A program made the translations under genes and the position numbers. This document shows positions 1 to 7,600 of a stretch of 25,940 nucleotides of DNA, one piece after another. The DNA is from a virus. A model generated the notes under the pieces. It was not told the origin of the DNA, did no database searches, and was given only the letters and a program-made list of their open reading frames with translations. Positions within the stretch are counted from its first letter, which is position 1, and the number at the start of each line of letters is the position of its first letter. The stretch is from positions 1-25,940 of the IMG/VR virus record IMGVR_UViG_3300042882_000943; one strand, given 5' to 3'.

Positions 1-19
1 AAGTGAAAGCCAAGTACTC

Positions 20-59
20 AAACTAAAAAATGGTTTAACAGAATGAGTTAGTTTTTTTT
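20..59 (+). terminator. possible weak intrinsic terminator
   Basis: A 7-bp inverted repeat (AAACTAA at 20-26, TTAGTTT at 48-54) is followed by a run of eight T. The stem is AT-only and the loop is 21 nt, so stability is doubtful. No gene is visible upstream because the window begins here. Confidence 0.25.
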
Positions 60-103
60 GCAAAGCCGACAAAATACTATATGCCCAAAAATAAGGCCCC
101 TCT

Positions 104-292
104 TCAACCCACCTGATCATTGATTAAGCCCACAAGCCTCTGCCTGCCCCACACAACAAACTGGTAAACTACACCTGCCGTTGTATAAACCTTCATCCCA
201 TTCGGAATTATGTACATGGTATTAACGGCAACTGCGTTAGCAATATCAGAGAAAGGCACTTCTCTTTTGGCTGCTGTAGGTTCACCTCTTTT
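104..292 (-). other. open stretch, possible gene remnant
   Basis: On the minus strand this stretch reads without stops for about 62 codons and ends in TGA at 104-106, with an in-frame TAA just upstream at 293-295. The reading includes VYTTAGVVYQFVVWGRQRLV and looks protein-like (alternating hydrophobic and charged residues). Possible starts are a GTG and an ATG inside it; the ATG would give a protein of about 37 residues. I recognise no family. It may be the tail end of a decayed gene or a chance open frame. It lies on the host side of the att scar. Confidence 0.25.
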
Positions 293-311
293 TTAGGTCC
301 GCCTTGCTGCA

Positions 312-536
312 GGAACTCCTCCCCTTACAGCAGGAGCTTCCCCCTTTACAGCAGGAACTCCTCCCCTTACAGCAGGAACTCCTCCCCTTACAGCAGGAAC
401 TCCTCCCCTTACAGCAGGAGCTTCCCCCCTTTGATGCAGGAGCTTCCCCCCTTACAGCAGGAACTCCTCCCCTTACAGCAGGAACTCCTCCCCTTACAGC
501 AGGAGCTTCCCCCCTTTGATGCAGGAGCTTCCCCCG
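312..536 (+). repeat. 21-bp tandem repeat array, about 10.5 copies
   Basis: The unit is GGAACTCCTCCCCTTACAGCA or a close variant beginning GGAGCTTCC. Units start at 312, 333, 354, 375, 396, 417, 439, 460, 481, 502 and 524. The units at 417 and 502 are 22 bp long and contain TTTGATGCA. As 21 is a multiple of three, the array codes for a heptapeptide, LQQELLP in one frame and TAGTPPL or AGASPLT in another; each 22-bp unit shifts the frame by one. It has no spacers and is not a CRISPR. Repetitive heptapeptide linkers before the last domain are, from memory, common in AAA_4/AlbA_2 proteins, and the array runs into such a domain here. Confidence 0.9.
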
Positions 537-811
537 TATCTAATCCAATGTTGTTAGAAATTGCTCGGCCTGCGAGAGAGAAAAAGAAACTGGTTCCAGA
601 ACTCACAAAACGGCTGATTCAACGGTTGTATCAAAATGAACCGTTGACGGCGGAACAACTAGGGGAATTGCTTGATCGACGCGAGGACAAGTTGCAAAAG
701 CACTTCTTGGCGCAAATGGTTGCTAATGGCGAACTTCAGCTTCGCTACCCCGATCAGCCGACGCATCCAGAACAAGCCTACCGAACCAACTCCAATTGGA
801 GCGAATCATGA
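431..811 (+). pseudogene. C-terminal remnant of an AAA_4/AlbA_2-type DNA-binding protein
   Basis: The open frame (126 residues if begun at the TTG at 431) starts inside the repeat array and continues into a non-repetitive part from about residue 38. The last 75 residues carry KRLIQRLYQ, then LTAEQLGELLDRREDKLQ, LAQMVANGELQLRYPD and HPEQAYRT. This matches, from family knowledge, the C-terminal winged-helix module of AlbA_2/AAA_4 (RecG-like, Schlafen-type) proteins, where an LTARELAELL helix and a final ELRYPDxPxHPxQAYRT are typical. The N-terminal AlbA_2 and ATP-binding parts are absent upstream, so this is a 5'-truncated remnant or a repeat-fused fragment. It is the clearest host-side coding sequence in the window. 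An alternative is a small stand-alone wHTH protein, less likely because the only start lies within the repeat. Confidence 0.55.
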
Positions 812-959
812 ACCAATCAACACCGGCCAGCTAAAAGAAATATAGATCCAGCAAAAGTGGAGCAACTTAACAAGGCCCCCTGCCAATTCCCTGCCTCCAG
901 AACAGTTTGTAAGTCTCTGGATGAATAAAACATAACATCGGCTTCGCTGGCCTAACAAG

Positions 960-1250
960 CTATAGAGCTTTGCATATTCCAATCGACAAAACAAAAGCAC
1001 ACTTATGGTCGCCATAGTAACGCCGTAAGCGCACAGCTTTCCGAATGGCACATATAGTAAGTCCTGGGAACTTCGCTGCTAGAGTTTCAGCTTTCTGGCC
1101 ACCATACCCTAACTGTTTAAATCGAGGTTCCAATAGACCGCCAAGCTGCCAATACCAAGCAGCGGGCCTTGGGTATGGAGCATGCGATAAATGCTCTACG
1201 GCACTTAGAGTTTGATCTGGGAAGGAAGCCTTAGTGCTAGGTGTACGCAT
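960..1250 (-). CDS. hypothetical protein, doubtful
   Basis: A 96-codon frame starts at ATG with GAGG about 7 nt upstream. The protein has a middle part, WYWQLGGLLEPRFKQLGYGG followed by a helix ending RLRRYYG, that faintly recalls the N-terminal part of DUF1016-type nucleases (YW.iG ... LS ... mR.FY). The resemblance is weak. Both ends look non-coding. It lies on the host side, between the wHTH remnant and the tRNA scar, on the opposite strand to the former. It may be a chance frame or a decayed fragment; I assign no function. Confidence 0.22.
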   Translation of the reverse strand: MRTPSTKASFPDQTLSAVEHLSHAPYPRPAAWYWQLGGLLEPRFKQLGYGGQKAETLAAKFPGLTICAIRKAVRLRRYYGDHKCAFVLSIGICKAL

Positions 1251-1331
1251 TTCTACCTCGATGTAAAATCAATTTACACATGGAAGCGAACACTCCAGTT
1301 TATCAAATCTTTTGATTGGGCATGGAAAAAG

Positions 1332-1353
1332 CTTGCTACATTCTTGCTACATT
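1332..1353. repeat. perfect 11-bp tandem duplication
   Basis: CTTGCTACATT occurs twice in direct succession (1332-1342 and 1343-1353) about 115 bp from the att scar. It is not inside a convincing gene. It may be chance or a binding-site pair. Confidence 0.5.
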
Positions 1354-1468
1354 TTAGCCAAACTTGATGTTCTAGACCGATTTTAACCCAACCTAACCGA
1401 ACAAGCGGTAAAGTGCCAAAACCTAAATAATCTAAGTGAAATATGCAAAAAACGGGGGAAAATTGAAG

Positions 1469-1510
1469 TGCGCCCGATAGGAATTGAACCTATGACCCTC
1501 GATTTAGGAA
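1469..1510 (-). other. tRNA-Arg(CCT) 3' fragment, prophage attachment site (att)
   Basis: Read on the minus strand, the segment has in order: anticodon loop TTCCTAA with anticodon CCT (1506-1508), 3' anticodon-stem strand ATCGA, 5-nt variable loop GGGTC, a perfect T arm (ATAGG, loop TTCAATT, CCTAT), acceptor strand CGGGCGC and discriminator A at 1469. CCA is not encoded. Beyond 1510 the sequence no longer pairs (GCGGT where TCGAT is needed), so the 5' half is missing and the break is at the edge of the anticodon loop. Many tyrosine integrases use tRNA 3' halves as attachment cores. By its polarity the prophage lies to the right and host DNA to the left; an intact copy with the same 3' half should sit at the other end of the element. 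Confidence 0.8.
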
Positions 1511-1634
1511 ACCGCCGAACCACGCTGGAAAACATAAAGGCAATCCGCATCCATGCGGGCTGAAACCCCTATGATTAAAGCGTTTCTACGATAGCCGCCC
1601 AAAAAAAACAAGGCGGGTTAAATAGGGCTAAAAT

Positions 1635-1650
1635 CCGGTAGTACTACCGG
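1635..1650. repeat. perfect 16-bp palindrome
   Basis: CCGGTAGTACTACCGG is identical to its reverse complement. A one-mismatch copy of 11 of its bases, CCGGTAATACT, is found about 115 bp to the right, on the same strand. This looks like an operator or recombinase arm site near att, but its function is inferred only from shape and place. Confidence 0.55.
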
Positions 1651-1805
1651 CGTGTACAAAATATCATCACGAAATTGGCTTCGGGATCATCCAGCAGAAC
1701 GCTAGAAAAGTAGGCGTTCACCATGCGGTATTTTTGGCTAGGGGGGGTTAACCGGTAATACTAATTTAATTGCGTTTAGTAGTTCAGCAACTTGGACTAA
1801 GGAAC

Positions 1806-1844
1806 CCGCTTAGTTAAGGGAAAGCCGTTTCCGTGAACTAACGG
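1806..1844 (-). terminator. large hairpin just after the last operon gene
   Basis: The outer stem pairs CCG(C)TTAGTT (1806-1815, one bulged C) with AACTAACGG (1836-1844). An inner stem pairs GGAAA (1819-1823) with TTTCC (1828-1832). It lies 1 nt past the stop of the HNH gene at the end of a 24-kb operon, a good place for a transcription terminator. There is no T run behind it on the minus strand, so it would not be a textbook intrinsic terminator; it could instead be a factor-dependent end or an RNA-stabilising 3' hairpin. Confidence 0.4.
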
Positions 1845-1845
1845 C

Positions 1846-2166
1846 CTAGCTGTCGTGTCGTGATAGAAGGGTTGCCGCATCAAGCGTTGCCCTGCGGTTG
1901 ACCTTAAACCAAGAATTTAAATGGCCTACGACTAGGTGGCAACGGTCGCAAAATGTGCAAAGATTTTCTGGGTCAAGCTCTTTGGAAGGGTCGAGATGTA
2001 CCGGGCAAATGTGATGCACTTCAAGCGACTCAGTACGCCCGCAGGCAATGCAAGCCGGGTTGCTTTCAAGAAAACGCTTGCGGAGAGTCGCCCACCCCCC
2101 GCTGCGCTTGCCCTCAACAATATTGGGGGGCATAACCCCCCAAACGGTTAAAGGGTCTATCGACAT
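1846..2166 (-). CDS. HNH endonuclease
   Basis: This 106-residue protein has the layout of a small phage HNH nuclease. Two zinc-type pairs are visible, C39xxC42 and C73xxC76, around the H-N-H core: LEVHHI (H51, H52), N68 in DPENL, and H77 or H82 in CHLVVGHLNSW. It probably cuts DNA with a metal ion held by the HNH fold. The start is taken at the ATG at 2166, which overlaps the previous stop by 10 nt; an ATG 15 nt further upstream is possible. It is the last gene of the operon and lies next to the att scar. Phage HNH proteins often assist packaging next to terminase genes; here it is far from any visible terminase, so a homing or accessory role is as likely. Confidence 0.8.
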   Translation of the reverse strand: MSIDPLTVWGVMPPNIVEGKRSGGWATLRKRFLESNPACIACGRTESLEVHHICPVHLDPSKELDPENLCTFCDRCHLVVGHLNSWFKVNRRATLDAATLLSRHDS

Positions 2167-2402
2167 GAACCACCAGAGCAAGTAGCCGAGGAACCACGGG
2201 AACGATGCCCAAATAAATGGTGCGATCTATTGCCCACGGTGACTTTCACGGGGGGAGTAATCCCGCTACCGGAAACCGTTCTGACTCCTCGGCGTTTCAT
2301 GCTGGCTTCAGTTTCAACGGTTACAACCGCCCTTACCTTAGCCGCTGTTTGGCACTCCTTGCAATCGGCGTGGAGCGCAAAAAACAAAATGAAAGTAATC
2401 AT
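2157..2402 (-). CDS. small cysteine-containing exported protein
   Basis: The 81-residue product begins with a short hydrophobic stretch, MITFILFFALHA, that looks like a signal peptide, followed at once by a CxxC pair (C14, C17). The C-terminus is rich in Ser, Gly, Arg and Cys (C75, C80), a tail style I have seen in small planctomycete proteins. The start ATG overlaps the stop of the preceding gene by one base (TAATG), which supports translation. It sits in the lysis-like end of the operon. A spanin-type or envelope role is possible, but there is no good lipobox, and I do not recognise the family. Confidence 0.55.
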   Translation of the reverse strand: MITFILFFALHADCKECQTAAKVRAVVTVETEASMKRRGVRTVSGSGITPPVKVTVGNRSHHLFGHRSRGSSATCSGGSCR

Positions 2403-2722
2403 TATTTCTTCCCTTCAAGTAAAAGTTTCAAAAGCAAACGACTCACAATTTCCGCCAACAACGCATAAGGAATAAAGCCCCTAATAGCGGTTTGGTTTTG
2501 GCTGTTTTTCATTAGGTCTTCAATCAGTTGTGCCTCGGCCTCGTCGCCTGCAACAATGCCCACGATCTGCGGGCTGTCCGGTACGATATTGCCAAGAGCA
2601 TAACCACTGACAACCCAAGACGCATGAATTGCGGTTGAGGTATTCACGGGCTTGCCTCGCAGCTTGTCCATGACCACACTAAGCGCATAAGTCGGGAACT
2701 CTCCCGGGTACGGTACTAACAT
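2402..2722 (-). CDS. hypothetical phage protein, lysis-region neighbour
   Basis: This 106-residue protein begins with MLVPYPGEFPTYALSVVMDK. Its middle is acidic and its last 30 residues form a hydrophobic and basic helix (IPYALLAEIVSRLLLKLLLE). The ATG at 2722 is chosen; a TTG directly before it is possible. A purine-rich AAGGGGG lies upstream. It follows the papain-like peptidase by about 11 nt and is translationally joined (TAATG) to the next small gene. The C-terminal helix could lie on a membrane, so a helper role in lysis is conceivable, but no family was recognised. Confidence 0.6.
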   Translation of the reverse strand: MLVPYPGEFPTYALSVVMDKLRGKPVNTSTAIHASWVVSGYALGNIVPDSPQIVGIVAGDEAEAQLIEDLMKNSQNQTAIRGFIPYALLAEIVSRLLLKLLLEGKK

Positions 2723-2733
2723 CAAACACCCCC

Positions 2734-3618
2734 TTAAATCAGCCAGTGGATTCTCCGAAGTGGATATCCATCAACGGCCGAAAATGCCCATGAATCGCCT
2801 TGGCGAAGCATATTGTTTACTACATCCGCATCGGCCCAGAAGCCCGCCGTTGGGGGGTCGCCCGCCCCACTAGGCCCGGTGTGTGCATCGTCGCCCCATG
2901 AGTTGAGTAAAAACCCGCCTTCACGCTTGCCAGTCTGGTAACCAAGCAAGGCCATACAGTGACCCCACTCCCCAGATGGCTTTGCGAATCCGTCTTGGTC
3001 ACGGGTCATGGTGAAGCCCCTATCGGAGCAAACCGCAATACCAAAGCCGCTTGACAAAGCCTTCTTAGCCTCATCCCAGTCACGGACTAGGCTTGCTGTT
3101 TTGACTGGGTGTTTTCTGCACTCTGGTTCAAGCAGGTCGGGAACCCCATTACGGCCCCAATCCTTGCACCGTGGTTCTGAGTATTTGGTAAGGTCGAGCG
3201 AGTCGTAAATGCCACGGGCCAATACACCGTACTTGGTGACAAACTCGGCCGCCCAAGCCCCTACGCTGCCATCGCCCGATATTTGGTTGCGACCTATCTC
3301 AACCCTTGAACCGCCATAAATTTCTTCTTGGCAAAGCTCTCTGAACTCTTCGGGCTGCCCTGCCATGACTTCCGTAAGCATGGTGTGTTCAATTGCGCTG
3401 GCCGTGCCGAAGCTCACGCAACTTCCAACCGACCCTTGATTGCGCCCGGGCAACAAATGCCCCAATACTTGTTCGGCTGCTTTCCAAAGGTAGGCTTGCT
3501 CGCTGATTGCGCCTGCATAGCTGCCCGCTGCGCTTGCAAAGAACAAAGGCCTTGCTAGCCTGCCCATGACCGCTTGAACTTCCACCGGGTTTTGAACCCA
3601 TCCAAAATGGCGTTCCAT
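2734..3618 (-). CDS. papain-like (family C1) cysteine peptidase
   Basis: The 294-residue protein holds the full papain active-site set in the right order. NQGSVGSCVSF gives the oxyanion-hole Q61 and nucleophile C67, exactly six residues apart as in papain. GEWGHCMALLGYQ gives H220, and LLNSWGDD gives N239 within the usual NSWG motif. It would hydrolyse peptide bonds by thiol catalysis. No signal peptide or long inhibitory propeptide is visible; about 50 residues precede the domain, and the N-terminal HFGWVQ segment could be a short pro-region. It is joined by TAATG to the secreted Ig-like protein and follows a holin-like gene, the place where phages keep endolysins. I infer a role in lysis or in cutting the cell-surface protein layer, but virion maturation or defence against host proteins is also possible. 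Confidence 0.85.
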   Translation of the reverse strand: MERHFGWVQNPVEVQAVMGRLARPLFFASAAGSYAGAISEQAYLWKAAEQVLGHLLPGRNQGSVGSCVSFGTASAIEHTMLTEVMAGQPEEFRELCQEEIYGGSRVEIGRNQISGDGSVGAWAAEFVTKYGVLARGIYDSLDLTKYSEPRCKDWGRNGVPDLLEPECRKHPVKTASLVRDWDEAKKALSSGFGIAVCSDRGFTMTRDQDGFAKPSGEWGHCMALLGYQTGKREGGFLLNSWGDDAHTGPSGAGDPPTAGFWADADVVNNMLRQGDSWAFSAVDGYPLRRIHWLI

Positions 3619-4271
3619 TAGTTTAGCCCCCCCAAGATTTCTGCATAACGGTTAAAAAGCATAGCCGCCTTAGTTCGCACTTCAACCGTTAATTCTGCCT
3701 GTGGGTCGGTAGGTAGGTTGGCATCGATGTCGGCCGCTATTTTTTCACGAATCGGTAGTAATGCCCCGGGCGGTAAAATTTTTGCTGAACTTTGCTTGGC
3801 AATGGAAAAAAGCTCGCCCACGGAACGAATATCTATATCAGAGGACTTCTTTGCCATCTCCGCCCACAATGCCTGCAATGAATCTTTGAAAGCCTTTTTG
3901 CCCGCTGAACCGTCTGCCCCGTAGATGGCCTTGATTGCATTTCTGAGAGCGTCATCGGGTGCAGGTGGGTTTGGTTGCGGGTTGGAATCGCCCACTTGAA
4001 TAGCGCAGATTGAGGCCTCTGAGGGTACATCGGCGGCGGCTGTCCATGCAAATATTTTGTAATTGCCGGGAACGGTTGAACTGAAGATTGCCCACCTACC
4101 AGATTCCGAAACAATTAAATCCGCATCCTCCGAAGTGTTGGCCCAGCGAATTACCTTGCCTGCGCTGGTTGCTTCGATCTTGAGAAGCCTTCCCGGCTTA
4201 ACCGTTAAATCCTTGGGTATGTTGATAGCTGGGGCTTGCCCCAAAACTAGGGCCAAAAAAAGATGGATCAT
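3618..4271 (-). CDS. secreted Ig-like domain protein
   Basis: This 217-residue protein starts with a short signal-like segment (MIHLFLALVLGQAPA). Residues about 18-95 form an all-beta, Ig- or cadherin-like domain: DLTVKPGRLLKIEA, then GRWAIFSSTVPGNYKIFAW, ending ICAIQV. A proline linker (NPQPNPPAPDD) leads to a helical C-terminal half. The strand pattern and the phrase PGxYxxxAWTAA...VPS remind me of planctomycete phage-type proteins. A strong AAGGAG Shine-Dalgarno site precedes the ATG. It lies between the holin-like gene and the cysteine peptidase, which suggests a partner of the peptidase at the cell envelope, for example a binding or inhibitory partner. Function is inferred from context only. 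Confidence 0.65.
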   Translation of the reverse strand: MIHLFLALVLGQAPAINIPKDLTVKPGRLLKIEATSAGKVIRWANTSEDADLIVSESGRWAIFSSTVPGNYKIFAWTAAADVPSEASICAIQVGDSNPQPNPPAPDDALRNAIKAIYGADGSAGKKAFKDSLQALWAEMAKKSSDIDIRSVGELFSIAKQSSAKILPPGALLPIREKIAADIDANLPTDPQAELTVEVRTKAAMLFNRYAEILGGLN

Positions 4272-4275
4272 TGCG

Positions 4276-4566
4276 TTACTCCTTGCGCTTTGAACTCGGT
4301 ATATCCGTACGGCTTTCCCTTGATAGTTCCTTGCTCAATAATGCCGTTAATGTGCCAAGCTCTCGGGCCAGTTGCTCTTGACCGTTAGCTAGTGTTTTAA
4401 GTGTTTCCTCGAGATTTCCGAGGAATTTCATATGCCCCTCTTGAAGTGGAACCACCACACGATTGCCGAACCAAATCACCGACTGCCAAAAGCCGTAGCT
4501 GAAAACAAGTAAAATCCCCATCGGGATGCCCAGTTTTTCGACGATAGAAAAAAAGCTTGTTTCCAT
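4276..4566 (-). CDS. holin-like small membrane protein
   Basis: The 96-residue protein has one transmembrane segment (residues about 12-34, GIPMGILLVFSYGFWQSVIW) followed by a helical, coiled-coil-like part (about 45-82) with a charged end (SSKRKE). One membrane helix plus an amphipathic coil is the outline of BhlA/XhlA-type holins and related lysis helpers. The ATG at 4566 is chosen; an in-frame TTG at 4602, 11 nt after the preceding stop, is possible, but the extra residues are proline-rich and unlike a leader. No clear Shine-Dalgarno site is seen. It opens the lysis-like gene group. A membrane anchor for the neighbouring envelope proteins is the alternative. Confidence 0.55.
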   Translation of the reverse strand: METSFFSIVEKLGIPMGILLVFSYGFWQSVIWFGNRVVVPLQEGHMKFLGNLEETLKTLANGQEQLARELGTLTALLSKELSRESRTDIPSSKRKE

Positions 4567-4613
4567 CGGAAGAGGGTAACAAAAAGGCGGGGGGTAAAGC
4601 AAACGAGGGCGGA

Positions 4614-7600
4614 TTATTGAATTGAAACCTTAGTCAAATGCGATATCGCAATTGGTGCGGAACAACCGGTCATAAACGTGAAATTGTCTACGCCTTTTGC
4701 TAGAAACGGGTAGGCAGTTGGGGCGGAAAAGTTTGCCCAATAATTGTTGATATTGTTACTAATTAAAGTTGTTCGGAAATTTGTATATTCCAATTCGGTG
4801 GGGCTCCTGTTTGTAGGAAACCCAAAATAAATGGATGCGGTAAAACCAATTCTTATTTGACATAAAACTTCTTCTAAAACCCCGTAATATGAAGAATAAT
4901 TTTTTCTGTACGCAGTTCCAATTATCTTGATGTAATCAGAATCGGTGCTGTTTTGTTTTGTACCAGAAGAAGCGCAAAAATAATATTTGCCAGCTTTTTT
5001 TATTATGCTACTAGTTAAATAAAGCCTAAAGCCGGTAACCGGGTTGTATAGGCCAATATCTTGATTTCCTTCAGTAAAATAAAACTCGACTTCCCCGCCC
5101 GTACCATTGACCGTATTAATGCTAATTGTTGGCTTAGTTTTAAATACATACCCGGCGTTTAAATCTAAGGTCAGCCTTTGAGTGCCGTCCACGCTCCAAT
5201 ACTCAACCCAGTTGTTAACACTTAATGATTGCAGCCCGCCCCAAGGGATATTAAAAACGTCATCTTTAACTAACACCGAACCGCCTTTTGTGTCTTCTGA
5301 TATTACAAGCTCGTATCCGTTGTTTTTTATCGATGAGTTGTAAGCGTTAGCGTTAAGGTAAAACCCCGAGTAAAAGTAAGATGAATCGGACGAAGCCGGG
5401 CCAATTGATTCCCCCGCCGGGTCGGTAATTGAAGCCGGTGGGGTTAAAACTAATCCCAAAGTACGCTGATAAAAGTTAATGCTGTATTGTGAAACGGTTG
5501 GTTCATATTCGATTGTATTGTAAGGCGGGTTTGGGTTAGCAATTGGTTTTTGCCAAGTGTAAGTTCCGTCTTGTGGAAAGTATGTATCAATTTTTGTATT
5601 ACCTAGACAAGCAAATTCTTTGTATTCATTTGGAGAAGCGTAAATTTTAATACTTGCTTGGGTGGTAGAAATTAAAACCGGGTAATAGGTGTAGCTGTAA
5701 TAATAATAAGAGTTGTAGATGTTTGAGGAAATTCTTATTTGTGGAACAATTTCAATTTTAAAAGGTATTCCGTTTGAAGATAAAGAACTGCTTGACCATA
5801 TTTTTTTTTGTGGTTTATAAGAACAAACAACCGGGCCGGAAAAGCTGCTAGGGGTTTGTTGATAATCTTGGCTAGTCAATTGGCTTAGCCTGTTGTACTT
5901 TTCCCCGCCAACATTGTTTGAGTCTGGAACCGGGTCTGCAACCATAGTTCTCTTGCGCCATGTATGGGTGACTTGATCGGAAAAGTCTAACTTAAAAGAT
6001 TTAGACTCATCAATTAAAGTATAAGGGTCGCCAAGGGTTATTTGACTAGGCAAAATTCCCGTTTCAGAAGTAACCGCAACAAAAGCACTTCCCGTTTTTT
6101 TGTAAGTTCTTTGTTCTTCTTTAAGCAAATAAATAGGGCTCCAAAAAACTCCGTCTTGCCCTGTTATTGGCTGAGAAATTAAACTTATATATTCTTCTCC
6201 GGTTTGTTTATTTATCGCATACATTGCCGCAATTCTTAAGTTGTAAGAAACAATGTCTTCGGAATCGGTAAAGGTTGTTTCGCCTTGAACAACATTTTGT
6301 TGATACCTTGAATATTGAACCGGGTTACTGTTTGGAATAACCGTTTCACCAACTAAGGTTGTGTTTACTTGGGTTACGCCGTAATGTGTAAGAGATTTAA
6401 AAGATGACCTAGTGGTTACACCACCAAAAAACAATTCATAACAAGCAGCCCCCCTCATAGTGCTTTGACCGTCATAACTTACCGGGCCACTAGTTTCATA
6501 CAAATAATTCTTAAAACTTGTAAACCTTCCAGCAAAAGCAAGAGGACTGTTGTTACCGGTTCCATTTGCAAAAATGGTGTATCTTATTTGTTCTTCCGTA
6601 GTGTTTCTGTCAAGGTAAAAATCAATTGTTCCTAAATAAGCCAAGGTTTTTGACATGATGTTATCGTAAACCGCTTTAGTAGTTGCATAAGGTATTTTGT
6701 AGGTTGATGGCACGTAAGTAGATGAATACCAGTAATCTTTATAGTTTTCATAAGGGTAATAAGTAGTTGGGGCCAGCGGAGTCCAATGAGCCGCTTTATC
6801 AAGAACCATTTCCAGTTTTATTCCGTCAATAGTCACAGAGTTTAACGGCGGTTCCGGCAATGTGTTAGGATACATTGACAAAGTATATGTCGGAGATTTG
6901 CCGCCCGTAGAAGTAAAACTTTGGGTATCTATAAAAGTGACACCGGGTAAGAAGCTACCGGTATTGTATTGACGGTAAGTAGGCGAAACAGGAGTGTCAA
7001 CAGCCTTTGCAGGGTCGTAAGCTGGCATATTAAGGTTAAGACGCATCTTGTAACCTTGAACAAATTCAACCGAAGATTTAGTTGAAGGAAACATTAAAGT
7101 GTAGTCTGTAGAGGCAACGCCGTTAAAAGGAATATTATAAAAGACTTGATTGGTTTTTTGGTTTAATGGTTCAAGGGCTGTTGTCTCTTGTGGGTTCCAA
7201 ATGTACTTTCCGGTTTGAATATCGGTAACCGTTTTTTCTAACTTTAAAAAAGTATTCGGTTCAACTTTTAAACGTAACGCTTCCCCCGATAATGCCTTGG
7301 CTTTTGTTTCTGCTAATTGGAACCGCCCGCTATCTTTTTTAATTAAAAAACATGACTGCGAAGGGGGCAGAACCGTTTCGACTTCTTGCCCGTTAACTGT
7401 TTTTAACGTGCTTATTGTTTTAGTGTTGTTAGACTTTGCCCGATAAATTAATATTGCCCCTTTGCCAACACTTTGAAAAGTAACGGGATTACCTGCAATT
7501 GCATCTTCATAACTTGCCGCCAGTTTTATTTTGTTCCCGTTTTTGATTAAGAAATATCTCCCGCCATCTTCAAGACCGTCGGGAAGTTCTGTAAACGTGG

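Larger units (their letters stand above)
1511..1845. other. non-coding att-flanking region with inverted repeats
   Basis: No convincing gene is visible here on either strand. The stretch lies between the tRNA scar and the last gene of the late operon. It holds a 6-bp inverted repeat with a 2-nt gap (CCGCATCCATGCGG, near 1543-1556), a perfect 16-bp palindrome (1635-1650), an 8-bp stem with one bulge (1697-1719), a second partial copy of the palindrome (CCGGTAATACT, near 1752) and a larger hairpin (1806-1844). Such density fits an attachment region with binding sites for integrase or accessory proteins, but no protein is assigned. Confidence 0.6.

Noticed and set aside
312-536. Repeat array as a CRISPR
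   Set aside because: Units are directly joined with no unique spacers and encode a heptapeptide.
806-1051. 81-codon minus-strand frame
   Set aside because: Cys- and Leu-rich without a plausible ribosome site, overlapping another doubtful frame; no family resemblance.
1469-1510. Functional tRNA gene
   Set aside because: The D arm, 5' acceptor strand and 5' anticodon-stem strand are missing; only the 3' half is present.
1604-1622. GC stem with A/T-rich loop as terminator
   Set aside because: Only a 5-bp stem (CCGCC/GGCGG) with the T/A run in the loop rather than after the stem.
1932-2151. Frames on both strands inside the HNH gene
   Set aside because: Shadows of the HNH gene, which has clear zinc and HNH motifs in its own frame.
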